Source of the DNA: Flavobacteriales bacterium
GTDB lineage: Bacteria > Bacteroidota > Bacteroidia > JANQJC01
Assembly: GCA_028281825.1 (NCBI GenBank)
Contig: JANQJC010000031.1
Span: 1 to 55,504, forward strand
DNA length: 55,504 nt
Direction of reading: 5' to 3'
Below, piece after piece: positions 18,521-27,367 of this stretch. Numbering within the stretch: the stretch's first letter is position 1; the number at the start of each line of letters is the position of its first letter. Under the pieces are notes generated by a model. The model had not been told where the DNA came from. It did not search any database and saw only the letters and a list, made by a program, of their open reading frames with translations. Both the position numbers and the translations under genes were made by a program.

Positions 18521-19131
18521 CTACAATTCCAATCCGGTTTCTCTATTTTCTCCTTCTCCCCTTATATCACCGAGTTCTCCTGTGTGGCCCTGCTTATAGT
18601 CTTTATTATCATCTTGCCCCCTAATTTCATTTAACTCCTCTTGGCGATTTAATTCCCTCTCTTTGAGGAGTTCTTGAGCACTATATATGAGACCAAAAAC
18701 AAAGGAATCCTTATGAGGAATATTCCAGGCAAATTCATTGCCTCATCAGTATGTAACCATTTCTCTTCTTTGACCTGGTACTTTTCCTTGATGTACTCCG
18801 CTATCTTATCAATGAGTTATAAAAAGCTTGGTTTTCCAAACAGATTACGTTGATATTACTTTCCTCTATCAAATTTCACGTTGTGGAAGATAAAAATAGG
18901 AAAATACTTTTGTTGAAGGTATTCAGCACATGCTAAATCACAATCTTACTGTTGTAATTATCAAGCATTTCGTTAGGAAAAGCTTTTACATATACTTATG
19001 TAGTATTCAACCTGGAATGTGCAAGTATAGCTGACATAACCTGAATCGGAATGTTTTGCATCCTTTGCAAAGGAAAAATCTAATTTAAAAGGAACGAATT
19101 TTACGATTTCCGAAATAGTTGAGTTATCCAT
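18521..19131 (-). pseudogene. Decayed gene with several frameshifts and stops
   Basis: Reading the minus strand from ATG 19131 gives coding-like sequence (MDNSTISEIVKFVPF, then FAKDAKHSDSGYVSY) that is broken by stops and continues in other frames: VKAFPNEMLDNY, EYLQQKYFPIFIFHNVKF, AEYIKEKYQVKEEKWLHTDEA, then NEFAWNIPHKDSFVFGLIYSAQELLKE followed by a Glu/Asn-rich tail to TAG at 18521. At least three frame changes or in-frame stops are needed. The family was not recognised; the charged tail and the motifs are loosely reminiscent of mobile-element proteins, which is weak. The rest of the 18355-19270 gap holds two promoters facing away from each other. Confidence 0.45.
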
Positions 19132-19218
19132 ACTAATTATAGAGCAACTAATTGAGAAGCCTGAGTTTTATTCTTAAAACCAACCCTTACTACTTATTTT
19201 CTTAACTTACCGTTAAAG

Positions 19219-19246
19219 TTGACCCAAAGTGAGGGGTATACTTTTG
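19219..19246 (+). promoter_or_regulatory. Bacteroidota -33/-7 promoter of the LTD-TonB receptor-nuclease operon
   Basis: TTG at 19219-19221, a 17-nt spacer, then TACTTTTG at 19239-19246, an exact TAnnTTTG. Start of transcription should be near 19253, 18 nt before ATG 19271, which rules out the longer upstream reading frame start at 19229. Just upstream, CTTAAC (19201) and GTTAAA (19212) are spaced exactly 11 bp, a possible weak Pho-type half-site pair. Confidence 0.65.
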
Positions 19247-19270
19247 TTTCTGATTTATAAAAAAAGAACC

Positions 19271-20182
19271 ATGAAAAAAACTTTACTCTCACTAACATTA
19301 GCTGTGTTTACGTTTGGTGCCTTTGCACAGGATTGCACAGAATTATTTATCTCGGAATACATTGTAGGTAGCAACAACAACCGCTCCTTAGAATTGTATA
19401 ACCCTACAGACCAACCTATCAGCCTTTCAAATTACAAGGTAGGCCGTTTCAGAGACGGTGCTTCTAACCCAATGCTTCTTCAATTGTCAGGAACTATAGC
19501 GGCAAAAGGCACTTATGTAGTAACTGTAGACAAAAGAGACGCTAATCAACCTTGTCCCGGCTTGGAGTGTCAAGTAGACCCAGCTTTACAAGCTCTTACT
19601 GATACTTTCGTAAACCCAGTTTATGTACAAGCTAACTCTCCATTCTATTTCAATGGTGATGATGCAGTAATATTAAGTGACGTTGCCGGTACAGCCATCA
19701 TTGACTTGGTTGGAAAGATTGGAGAAGACCCTGGGGTTGCATGGTCTGATGGCAATGGCGTGTGGTGGACAACAGACCACACGTTAATCAGAAAAAGCAC
19801 TGTAGGTAAAGGTGTATCAACCAATCCTGGTCAGTTTATGGTAACTACTGAATGGGATAGCCTTCCTGAAGATGACTTTAGTAATACTGGCATGCATGAC
19901 TGTTTCTGCAATACCTTATCAGTTGATGAAAATGAGATTGTAACTGTGAACATTTATCCAAACCCTGCTGATTCTAAATTTTATATTAAAACACCTTCAG
20001 CAATTGACAAGATTGAGATAATTAGTATTACTGGCCAACAAGTTCATATTGAGAAAAACAGTGTGTCAACATTTACCAACTTGATGGAGATACGCCCATT
20101 GAACTATTCAGCTGGTATCTACTTTGTAAAAGTTAGCTTGGTAAATGGCAAAACAGCTATTTCAAAGTTAAGCTTAAAATAA
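19271..20182 (+). CDS. Secreted lamin-tail-domain (LTD) protein with T9SS sorting domain
   Basis: The product has 303 residues. The signal peptide (MKKTLLSLTLAVFTFGAFAQ) is followed by a lamin-tail domain (about 22-190; LFISEYIVGSNNNRSLELYN, LSNYKVGRF, VVTVDKRDA, IIDLVGKIGEDPG). A T9SS type A C-terminal domain (about 225-303; VNIYPNPADSKFYIKT ... GIYFVKVSLVNGKTAISKLSLK) follows. It should be exported by the type IX machinery and displayed or released. Bacterial LTDs often accompany secreted nucleases and phosphatases; here it heads an operon with a TonB receptor and endonuclease I. The start was set by the promoter at 19219-19246. Confidence 0.92.
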   Translation: MKKTLLSLTLAVFTFGAFAQDCTELFISEYIVGSNNNRSLELYNPTDQPISLSNYKVGRFRDGASNPMLLQLSGTIAAKGTYVVTVDKRDANQPCPGLECQVDPALQALTDTFVNPVYVQANSPFYFNGDDAVILSDVAGTAIIDLVGKIGEDPGVAWSDGNGVWWTTDHTLIRKSTVGKGVSTNPGQFMVTTEWDSLPEDDFSNTGMHDCFCNTLSVDENEIVTVNIYPNPADSKFYIKTPSAIDKIEIISITGQQVHIEKNSVSTFTNLMEIRPLNYSAGIYFVKVSLVNGKTAISKLSLK

Positions 20183-20202
20183 CCCAAACCAACCTAATTA
20201 AC

Positions 20203-20237
20203 TACTTTACCCTAGCATTGATAGCTAGGGTAAAGTA
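20203..20237 (+). terminator. Intercistronic hairpin with 14-bp perfect stem
   Basis: The arm 20203-20216 pairs perfectly with 20224-20237 around a 7-nt loop. It lies between the LTD gene and the TonB receptor gene and lacks a clear T-tract, so it may act as a partial terminator or an mRNA-stabilising structure that sets unequal expression of the two genes. Confidence 0.6.
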
Positions 20238-20250
20238 ATAACCTTACCAC

Positions 20251-23040
20251 ATGTCATCTAAAAAATCTTGCTACGCCTTTTGCAAGTTTATCTTACTACA
20301 ATTGGCGGCGATATTGCTTTTTACTAGTGCCTCAATAGCTCAAAAAACTGGTGTTTCAGGTACCATTATTGACGCCACCACCAGTGAACCGCTTATTGGT
20401 GCCACTGTAACCTATGCCGATGGAAAAGGAGCTGTAACTGACTTTGACGGAAAATACACCCTGGAAATGGATGGACCGGGAGAATATACCCTTACTGTTT
20501 CGTACGTTGGGTATGAAACCCAGACTCAAAACATAAAGTTAGGCAACGGCAAATTAACAGTAGATTTTCAACTGAAAACGTTTGTACTTAATGAAGTAAA
20601 AGTTGTAGCTGATATTGCCCTGGACAGGGAAACACCTATTGCTTTTAGCAATATAGATGCCAAAGCCTTACAGGCAGAATTGGCCTCACAGGACATTCCA
20701 ATGATATTGAATTCCACGCCTGGTGTATACGCTACCCAGCAAGGCGGTGCCCAAGGGGATGCTCGAATTACTATTAGAGGTTTTAATCAAAGAAATATTG
20801 CTGTAATGATTGACGGTGTACCAATGAATGATATGGAAAATGGCTGGGTATACTGGAGCAACTGGTTTGGCCTGGATGCAGTAACACAAAAGATTCAGGT
20901 GCAGCGTGGTTTGGGAGCTTCAAAACTAGCTATACCAGCTATTGGAGGTACCATGAATATTTTAACACAAGGCGTAGAAAACAAGGCTGGTGGCTCGGTG
21001 AAGTTTGAAATGGGAAATAACGGTTTCTATCGGGGAACAATCGGATTTAACACAGGCAAACTGAAAGGTGATTGGGGTGTTACAGGAGCCGTTTCATATC
21101 TCAACACAGATGGCTGGGTTGACCAAACATGGGCCAGGCAATTCTTCTACTTCGCAAAGATTCAAAAGACTTTCAAAAAGCATACCCTAAAAATATCTGC
21201 AATGGGTGCTCCACAAGAGAGAGCCTTAAGGCAAGGCAGACAACACCTAACCTATTACGACACCAAATATGCTGAAGAGTTAGGTGTTACCTTTCAAGAT
21301 GCAGATGGTAATGCACTTTTTGACTCTACTCAAACAAACAAGGGTTTGCGTTATAACCGCGAATGGGGATACTTAACCCGAACCAGAAACATAGACAACC
21401 CTGAACAAGAAATTTTAAGCACACGAACCAATTTTTACCATAAGCCAGTTTTCAACCTCAAGCACTTCTGGAGCATGAACGATAAAATGGCCTTATCTAC
21501 TATTGTTTATGCATCTATAGGTAAGGGAGGCGGAACCCGCGAACGTGGTAATCTTATCTTTAATGAGCAAGGGCAAGTGAATTGGGATACACTCTACCAA
21601 ACCAACATCAAGGGAAGCACTTTTGTCCCCCCTTATGACTTGCAATATGTGAACGACACTTCTCAGTATAAGTCAACTACCTATATTCAAGGGCAAATGA
21701 ATGACCACTTTTGGTATGGTTTACTTTCTACCTACAACTGGCAAATAAATGGTGTTCTCGACTTATCAGTTGGTGCTGATTTGAGAGCCTTCCAGGTGTG
21801 GAGATACTCTAAGGTGATGGACTTTTTGGGCGGGGATTATGCGGTAATAAACGCTGATAACATTCCTGTTAATCAAGTATATGACACAACAGCGGTACAA
21901 CGCGAAGGTGACACTACTCATTATTATATTTCTACGAAGGTAAAATGGGGTGGTCTTTTTGCTCAATGTGAATTCACCAGTGATAAATGGACTGGTTTTA
22001 TAAGTGCTTCAGGTGCCATTAATGGCTATTACCGTGAAAATAGGTTTCAGAAGAAAGACCTTGTATTGGCTGATACTACTATGGAAAGTGTTTTAGGCTT
22101 AGGTGATACAGTTGAATACAATGGAAATACATACACCGTGAATTCTGAAGAAGCAGAGTTTCCGAATAGTGGATGGTTGTATTTTCCAGGGTTTACAATA
22201 AAAGCTGGCGCTAATTATAAAATAAACAGAAAGCACAATGTATTTGCCAATGTAGGTTACCTATCAAGACCACAATTGCTAAGCAATGTATATTCCGGTG
22301 CTTCAATAAACACCTATCAAGACCCGAAAAATGAAAACATTTTAGGGTTTGAATTGGGTTATAGCTTTGGTTCACCCAAATTCTCAGGAAACCTAAATAT
22401 TTATAATACCTATTGGTTAAATAAACCCGTTAACCAAACTATATCAACAGGTGGCGACCCACTGCTTTTAAGCATTCCAGGCTTGAATGCTAACCACAGA
22501 GGAATTGAGGTTGACTTTGCCTACAAAATCTTTAACAACCTAACCTTTGAAGGGCTTGCATCAATTGGAGACTGGCGCTGGCAAGGTCAAGAAAGAGCAT
22601 TCTTTTATGATGAGAATGGCGCTATTGTAGACTCTGTGGATTTCAACGCCAATAACGTTAAAGTAGGAGATGCCGCTCAAACTCAATTTGGAGCAAGCAT
22701 TCAATATGAACCGATAGAAAATGTATATGTTAAGCCTAGAATAACTTACTTTGATAATTACTATGCAGATTTTGCTCCCGAGTCATTACAAGGAGAAAAT
22801 GGAGAGCGCCAATCTTGGAAAATACCTTCTTACTACCTGGTTGATGTACACGCTGGTTATACCATTAACATGAAGAAGAAAAGATTAGAACTTCGTGGCA
22901 GCCTGCTCAATGCACTTGATAGAAGATACATCAGCGATGCCAGAAACAATGAATATGGAAATACCTTCAATGCACAAAGTGCGGGAGTATTTTTTGGCAT
23001 GGGCCGCAGATGGAATGTATCCGTAGCCTTCAGATTTTAA
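20251..23040 (+). CDS. TonB-dependent outer-membrane receptor
   Basis: The product has 929 residues. After the signal peptide (about 1-30) comes a carboxypeptidase-regulatory-like domain (about 34-115; VSGTIIDATTSEPLIGATVTY, FDGKYTLEM). A plug domain (about 120-245; RITIRGFNQRNIAVMIDGVP, GLGASKLAIPAIGGTMNI) and a 22-strand-type barrel with a terminal aromatic (VSVAFRF) follow. The receptor imports a substrate through the outer membrane using TonB energy. No SusD-type partner follows, which argues against polysaccharide uptake. Its neighbours, an LTD protein and a secreted endonuclease I, suggest uptake of DNA breakdown products or phosphate-containing oligomers, which is inference. Confidence 0.93.
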   Translation: MSSKKSCYAFCKFILLQLAAILLFTSASIAQKTGVSGTIIDATTSEPLIGATVTYADGKGAVTDFDGKYTLEMDGPGEYTLTVSYVGYETQTQNIKLGNGKLTVDFQLKTFVLNEVKVVADIALDRETPIAFSNIDAKALQAELASQDIPMILNSTPGVYATQQGGAQGDARITIRGFNQRNIAVMIDGVPMNDMENGWVYWSNWFGLDAVTQKIQVQRGLGASKLAIPAIGGTMNILTQGVENKAGGSVKFEMGNNGFYRGTIGFNTGKLKGDWGVTGAVSYLNTDGWVDQTWARQFFYFAKIQKTFKKHTLKISAMGAPQERALRQGRQHLTYYDTKYAEELGVTFQDADGNALFDSTQTNKGLRYNREWGYLTRTRNIDNPEQEILSTRTNFYHKPVFNLKHFWSMNDKMALSTIVYASIGKGGGTRERGNLIFNEQGQVNWDTLYQTNIKGSTFVPPYDLQYVNDTSQYKSTTYIQGQMNDHFWYGLLSTYNWQINGVLDLSVGADLRAFQVWRYSKVMDFLGGDYAVINADNIPVNQVYDTTAVQREGDTTHYYISTKVKWGGLFAQCEFTSDKWTGFISASGAINGYYRENRFQKKDLVLADTTMESVLGLGDTVEYNGNTYTVNSEEAEFPNSGWLYFPGFTIKAGANYKINRKHNVFANVGYLSRPQLLSNVYSGASINTYQDPKNENILGFELGYSFGSPKFSGNLNIYNTYWLNKPVNQTISTGGDPLLLSIPGLNANHRGIEVDFAYKIFNNLTFEGLASIGDWRWQGQERAFFYDENGAIVDSVDFNANNVKVGDAAQTQFGASIQYEPIENVYVKPRITYFDNYYADFAPESLQGENGERQSWKIPSYYLVDVHAGYTINMKKKRLELRGSLLNALDRRYISDARNNEYGNTFNAQSAGVFFGMGRRWNVSVAFRF

Positions 23041-23064
23041 AATTAATAACTAAATACACCAGAA

Positions 23065-25290
23065 ATGAATTTTGTACACCTAAAACAATTGGTAGTAGTG
23101 ACATGTCTTGTGATTGCATCCAACTACGCTTTTTCGCAAGCAGTGCTGCCTACGTCAAACAATTTTGATGACCCAACTCCTAATGGATGGACTGAATCTC
23201 TGCAAGGGGGTAACTTCCGCTATGCAGGAGGTCAAGTTGGTGAGTCTTGTCGCCTTGATCAAACTAATGATAATGTATCGGTTTTCATTGGTGATGTTTC
23301 GGGCCCGGTTACCTATTACATAAAAGGACAAGGTTCTGTTCCTTCTGGACCAGACACTTTCAACATTCAAGAATCTGTTGATGGTAATACCTGGACTACG
23401 ATGAGACAGTTGACAATCAATGATATCAACAACACAGACTATGTTCAATATACTGACCAGCCAGCAATAACTTCAAGATATATTCGCTGGCACTTTAAAA
23501 GAAAGCAAAGCGGAAGAAACATAGCATTGGACGAAATTGAAATTGCAGAAGCACCTCCTTCTAATGAACAGGAGATTACAGTTTTATTCAATGGTAATGG
23601 TGCGCCAAACAATACCACCGTAGTAGTTGGTAATAACGCCAGTTCAACCATAAGAGTCGAAAACGTTGGCTTGGCAGATACTTTAAATGTTAGCGATATC
23701 TCCTTCTCAGGAGCCGCAGCTGGAGATTTCAGTATCTCAGGAGTAAGCACTCCTTTTAGTGTTCTTGCCCAAAGTTACATTGATGTTACACTAGATTTCT
23801 CTGCTGGTGCCAATGGTACTCGCACAGCAACAATGGTTATCTCCAATAATGACTTTAATGGTGATGAAACATCATACACATTGGATTTGATTGGTATAGG
23901 TGGCAATTATGCAACAGAACCTGCACAGCAGCCCACTTCACTTAATATAACCAATGTGAAGAGCTATACCATGGACCTTGAATACACAAGCGCAAGCCCA
24001 GCACCTGAGAACTATATCGTATTAAGAAAGAAAGGCTCAACGGTTACCGAAGTGCCTGCTGATGGTTCTACTTATTCACCTGGCGATTGGGTGGGTGGTG
24101 CCAAAGTTATGTATGTAGGAAGTGGCACTTCATTTACTCCAAAAGAGATAATTGCTAATACACAATTTCATTTCGCAGTTTTTTCTTTCAATGGTCCAAA
24201 CGGTTATGAGAATTATTTAACCAGTTCTCCATTAATTGGCAATGCTACTACTCCCGATGGCAATGTTCAGAGCTATTATTCTGGGATTCCAGCCAGTAAC
24301 CCAAACTTGCTTACTCTTTTACATCAGAGGTTAGCACAAGGCTACAACCAAATATACTACTCAAATTACGCTTCAACCATTTTGCGTGATTTTGTGGAAA
24401 GAGATACAACTGGTGGTGATAAAGTGATTAATTGCGTCTATACTAATTATGCATATATATTCAGCGATAACTTTTCGTACGACGTACTAAGTAGGGAGCA
24501 TACCTACCCACACAGTTGGATGGATACTTGGCCTGACGACCAAGGAGTTGAGTACTCAGACTTACACAATCTTTTCCCAGCCCATCAAAATAGTGCAAAT
24601 GCTGTACGTTCTAACCTACCTCTGGGTGAAGTGGTAGATACTACCAGCACTTTCATGGAAGGAACTTATGGAAAAGACATCAATGGCTTGAATGTTTATG
24701 AACCAAGAGACGAGCATAAGGGTGACGCAGCAAGAGCTATTTTCTACATGGCAACTAGATATAACGGTACTGGCGGTAATTGGGGACTACCTGATCCAAT
24801 TAGCTTTACTGTGGATTATGGCCAAGACCAGGCACTGTTGAAGAAATGGCACTATCAGGACCCACCAAGTAACTGGGAAATTGCACGCAATGATTATATT
24901 GAATCAAAGCAAGGCAATAGGAATCCATTTATTGATAGTATCTATTATGCATGCTACATCAACTTCTTGGATATGACCTACATTGCAAGCCCTGGAATGG
25001 AAAGCCCATGCTATGTTTCCAGTGTAGCTGAGAACAATATAGAACAACTATCTATATACCCCAACCCTACTGCTGGTAATTTTGCAATGAGTGTAACACT
25101 TAAACAGCACGAAGATGCTACTTTGAGAATATCAGATTTAGCTGGTAGAATGGTGTACGAAAGAATGAAATACTTGAGTGCAGGAAGAAACACGGTGCTT
25201 ACCCAAAACATTAATCTAGCTGAAGGCATATACATGGTTCAGCTAATTGGAGAAAAGGAAACTGTTACCGAAAAACTAATAGTGAAATAA
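23065..25290 (+). CDS. Secreted endonuclease I family nuclease with T9SS sorting domain
   Basis: The product has 741 residues. Order: signal peptide (1-25), jelly-roll-like region (about 30-160), Ig-like choice-of-anchor domain (about 170-285), fibronectin-like domain (about 290-385), endonuclease I domain (about 400-640) and T9SS type A domain (about 660-741, SIYPNPTAGNFAMSV). The nuclease core shows SREHTYPHSWM and YSDLHNLFPAHQNSANAVRSN, the beta-beta-alpha metal motif of the family with its conserved histidines and asparagines. Such enzymes cut DNA, sometimes RNA, outside the cell. The gene lies 24 nt after the TonB receptor, so the two are probably co-transcribed. Confidence 0.93.
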   Translation: MNFVHLKQLVVVTCLVIASNYAFSQAVLPTSNNFDDPTPNGWTESLQGGNFRYAGGQVGESCRLDQTNDNVSVFIGDVSGPVTYYIKGQGSVPSGPDTFNIQESVDGNTWTTMRQLTINDINNTDYVQYTDQPAITSRYIRWHFKRKQSGRNIALDEIEIAEAPPSNEQEITVLFNGNGAPNNTTVVVGNNASSTIRVENVGLADTLNVSDISFSGAAAGDFSISGVSTPFSVLAQSYIDVTLDFSAGANGTRTATMVISNNDFNGDETSYTLDLIGIGGNYATEPAQQPTSLNITNVKSYTMDLEYTSASPAPENYIVLRKKGSTVTEVPADGSTYSPGDWVGGAKVMYVGSGTSFTPKEIIANTQFHFAVFSFNGPNGYENYLTSSPLIGNATTPDGNVQSYYSGIPASNPNLLTLLHQRLAQGYNQIYYSNYASTILRDFVERDTTGGDKVINCVYTNYAYIFSDNFSYDVLSREHTYPHSWMDTWPDDQGVEYSDLHNLFPAHQNSANAVRSNLPLGEVVDTTSTFMEGTYGKDINGLNVYEPRDEHKGDAARAIFYMATRYNGTGGNWGLPDPISFTVDYGQDQALLKKWHYQDPPSNWEIARNDYIESKQGNRNPFIDSIYYACYINFLDMTYIASPGMESPCYVSSVAENNIEQLSIYPNPTAGNFAMSVTLKQHEDATLRISDLAGRMVYERMKYLSAGRNTVLTQNINLAEGIYMVQLIGEKETVTEKLIVK

Positions 25291-25307
25291 GAAGCTAAAA
25301 ACGACCC

Positions 25308-25342
25308 AATAAAAAGCCCCGAACTCTTAGGGGCTTTTTATT
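25308..25342. terminator. Bidirectional Rho-independent terminator
   Basis: A 13-bp perfect stem (25308-25320 with 25330-25342) has a CCCC/GGGG core, a 9-nt loop, and A/T runs on both sides. It lies between the convergent endonuclease I and LTD genes and should serve both. Confidence 0.85.
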
Positions 25343-25359
25343 CGACGGCATAAGTAAAT

Positions 25360-26232
25360 TTACTCATGCAGTACTGTTAATTTCCTGGTAATTGAGCTAT
25401 TGCTTGTTTTAATATTAAAGATGTAAACACCTTCAGCCAAGTGTGCCGTATTGAATTCTATAGTACTCGCTACATCGTCATATTTCTTGTTCTCGATTAA
25501 CCTTCCTGTAAAATCGTAAACAAAAACCGATACAGATGAACCAACATTAGAACCTATGCTGACATTTACCACATTGTTTGCTGGATTAGGAAAAAGCGTG
25601 CTCACCTGGTAAGTATGAGAAGAAACGTTGGTAGTAACAGGCATACAATTAGTATTAGATGAGCTGTTAGCAATACCAGGTGTTGAACAGCGCTTGCTAA
25701 AATCTGCACTGTTGTTATCAGTATCAGTGCCGTCAGGAAACCTGGAAATACTGATTAATTCATCATTATTATTGTCCGCATTAGCAGTAAGTATTCCCGT
25801 CCCTTCTATAAAAGGGAATGTACAATCGCCTTCATAGCTCAAAGCGTCTACAACGTTTGTTGTGAGAATTTCTGCCAGTAACATGCCGTCAGGTGAACCA
25901 TTTTGTACTAGGTCAGAAAGAGCATTTTCTGTCTGGTTGCAGTTTGGCACATAATTTCCACTCCCACAAATTACATAGTAATCGTTTGGTTGCAGCATGT
26001 AGCTAGGAAAAGTAATAGTATCATAAACTGTACTGTTGGCTCCATTAAAAAACAAAAGAGTATAACCAGAGAGATTAACGGCTGATTGGCCCACATTTTT
26101 AATTTCTACAAATTCAGTGGTATCAGTACTAGGCTGGTCATAATCGACTTCATTAATAACAAGTGATGTTGACTGTGAAAAAGCCATAATGGCTAGCCCC
26201 GAGAAAAGGCATGTTAGTAAAATGTTTTTCAT
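25360..26232 (-). CDS. Secreted LTD protein with T9SS sorting domain
   Basis: The product has 290 residues. The signal peptide (about 1-19, MAFSQ) is followed by a lamin-tail domain (about 22-195) with VINEVDYDQPSTDTTEFVEI and LSGYTLLFFNG, then a T9SS type A domain (about 210-290; STLFPNPANNVVNVSIG ... GVYIFNIKTSNSSITRKLTV). It is a secreted surface protein with no catalytic motif. It faces the LTD-receptor-nuclease operon and shares its terminator. A TAATTTTG sequence at 26258-26265 upstream fits a -7 element, but no well-spaced -33 TTG was found. Confidence 0.9.
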   Translation of the reverse strand: MKNILLTCLFSGLAIMAFSQSTSLVINEVDYDQPSTDTTEFVEIKNVGQSAVNLSGYTLLFFNGANSTVYDTITFPSYMLQPNDYYVICGSGNYVPNCNQTENALSDLVQNGSPDGMLLAEILTTNVVDALSYEGDCTFPFIEGTGILTANADNNNDELISISRFPDGTDTDNNSADFSKRCSTPGIANSSSNTNCMPVTTNVSSHTYQVSTLFPNPANNVVNVSIGSNVGSSVSVFVYDFTGRLIENKKYDDVASTIEFNTAHLAEGVYIFNIKTSNSSITRKLTVLHE

Positions 26233-26313
26233 GATAAATGGTTTAAAACTATAAGGTCAAAATTAATGGAAAGGCCAATGGATAAAGGGGCAAGTAGGTT
26301 ATTTAAGAAATTA

Positions 26314-26329
26314 ATAACCTTAAGGTTAT
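26314..26329. promoter_or_regulatory. 16-bp perfect palindrome in intergenic DNA
   Basis: ATAACCTTAAGGTTAT reads the same on both strands. It lies between the end of the S1/P1 nuclease gene and the promoter region of the LTD gene. It could be an operator or a weak terminator; the stem is AT-rich and there is no T-tract directly after it. Confidence 0.4.
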
Positions 26330-26361
26330 CAGCCCTTAAAATTAGAAGCGCCTTTGTTTAA

Positions 26362-27111
26362 TCAGGCAAATACCTCATTGAGGATATTGGAGAGCCTCAA
26401 ACCAGATTGAAGTAGCCTTTGCTCAATCAGTGGTTTGTATTTGAGTACGTACGTTTTGTCTACTTTACCATTACGCACATCTTCGTATGCTGGTTTCAGG
26501 TTATTCCTGCTTTCTTTCATCCATTTTACAATGTCAGTCTTCTCTTCTTTTACGGAATAATCACCCAGCCACTTGTAGCAACTGTCAATATTTATCCTTT
26601 GGTCTTCAATAATATCAATGTCCCATACTTTGTGCAGGTTACTTTCTTCACCTACAAAGGAAACTTTTACATCATTTCCTCCTCTGTCAACAGCATATCC
26701 GGCATGTAACGGTTGGTGTAGGTCACCCATCAAATGAACCAATATTTTAATGTCAACCGCTATTTCTTCTTTTGTACGCCCCTCCCTATGTTGAAGCCTT
26801 TCAATAACTGCCTGAAGTTGGTTAACTATATTAGGATTTTCTGTTGGCCTATACTCTTCACCTTCAGGGATATTGATATAATGGTATTGAAACATATAGT
26901 CATAGGTAGAATCACTTTTTATTTCATCCATCCACACGCTACAATCGGGAAAATCTTCCCCGCCCAGATAGTATCTAATTGAATCTTTTACATGATTGTC
27001 AAGATAATCCTCGGCAATCTTTGCCATCATTTTGTGCCCATCACTCCCCCATGCCAAGCAAGCAATAGGCAAACATAGAATTGTTATTAATGCGAAGATA
27101 ATTTTACTCAT
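26362..27111 (-). CDS. Secreted S1/P1-type nuclease
   Basis: The product has 249 residues from ATG 27111; a TTG five codons upstream is unlikely. The signal peptide ends CLA, so the mature protein begins WGSDGH, the free N-terminal Trp that binds zinc in S1/P1 nucleases. Counting from the ATG, candidate ligands are W21, H26, D62, H77, H126, D130, H136, H160 and D164, with HLMGDLHQPLHAG and NLHKVWD; the spacing matches nuclease P1 closely, so all nine zinc ligands seem present. The enzyme degrades single-stranded DNA and RNA and can act as a 3'-nucleotidase that releases phosphate. It is the last gene of an operon with a giant LTD protein and a PID-motif protein. Confidence 0.94.
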   Translation of the reverse strand: MSKIIFALITILCLPIACLAWGSDGHKMMAKIAEDYLDNHVKDSIRYYLGGEDFPDCSVWMDEIKSDSTYDYMFQYHYINIPEGEEYRPTENPNIVNQLQAVIERLQHREGRTKEEIAVDIKILVHLMGDLHQPLHAGYAVDRGGNDVKVSFVGEESNLHKVWDIDIIEDQRINIDSCYKWLGDYSVKEEKTDIVKWMKESRNNLKPAYEDVRNGKVDKTYVLKYKPLIEQRLLQSGLRLSNILNEVFA

Positions 27112-27128
27112 TATATATGGGTACAAGA

Positions 27129-27341
27129 TTATGCCTTTATTTTTGTTGGCATTAATCTATTCAAATATTTTGGTTCAATCAATTTATAGGCACCAAACAA
27201 GGCAATTACAATTGCCAACAGCCAACTGTGATTATCAATAGGAGCACCAACAGTAGAACCCCCACTAGGTGGCGGAGCCTGAGCTAATAAAGTTGTAACA
27301 GTAGGTATAAATAGTATGGAGAATGCAATTATTTTTTTCAT
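27129..27341 (-). CDS. Tiny secreted protein with PID motif and C-terminal membrane segment
   Basis: The product has 70 residues. A signal peptide (about 1-21, ending LLAQ) is followed by a Pro/Gly-rich linker (APPPSGGSTVGAPID), one hydrophobic segment (about 40-55) and a basic tail (KYLNRLMPTKIKA). The order PID, membrane span, basic end recalls short C-terminal sorting signals found in Bacteroidota and the logic of exosortase/sortase substrates. Here the signal is almost the whole protein. It sits between the giant LTD protein (26 nt) and the S1/P1 nuclease. The function is unknown. Confidence 0.75.
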   Translation of the reverse strand: MKKIIAFSILFIPTVTTLLAQAPPPSGGSTVGAPIDNHSWLLAIVIALFGAYKLIEPKYLNRLMPTKIKA

Positions 27342-27367
27342 TGTTAGCTAGTTCTATATGTTTTATT

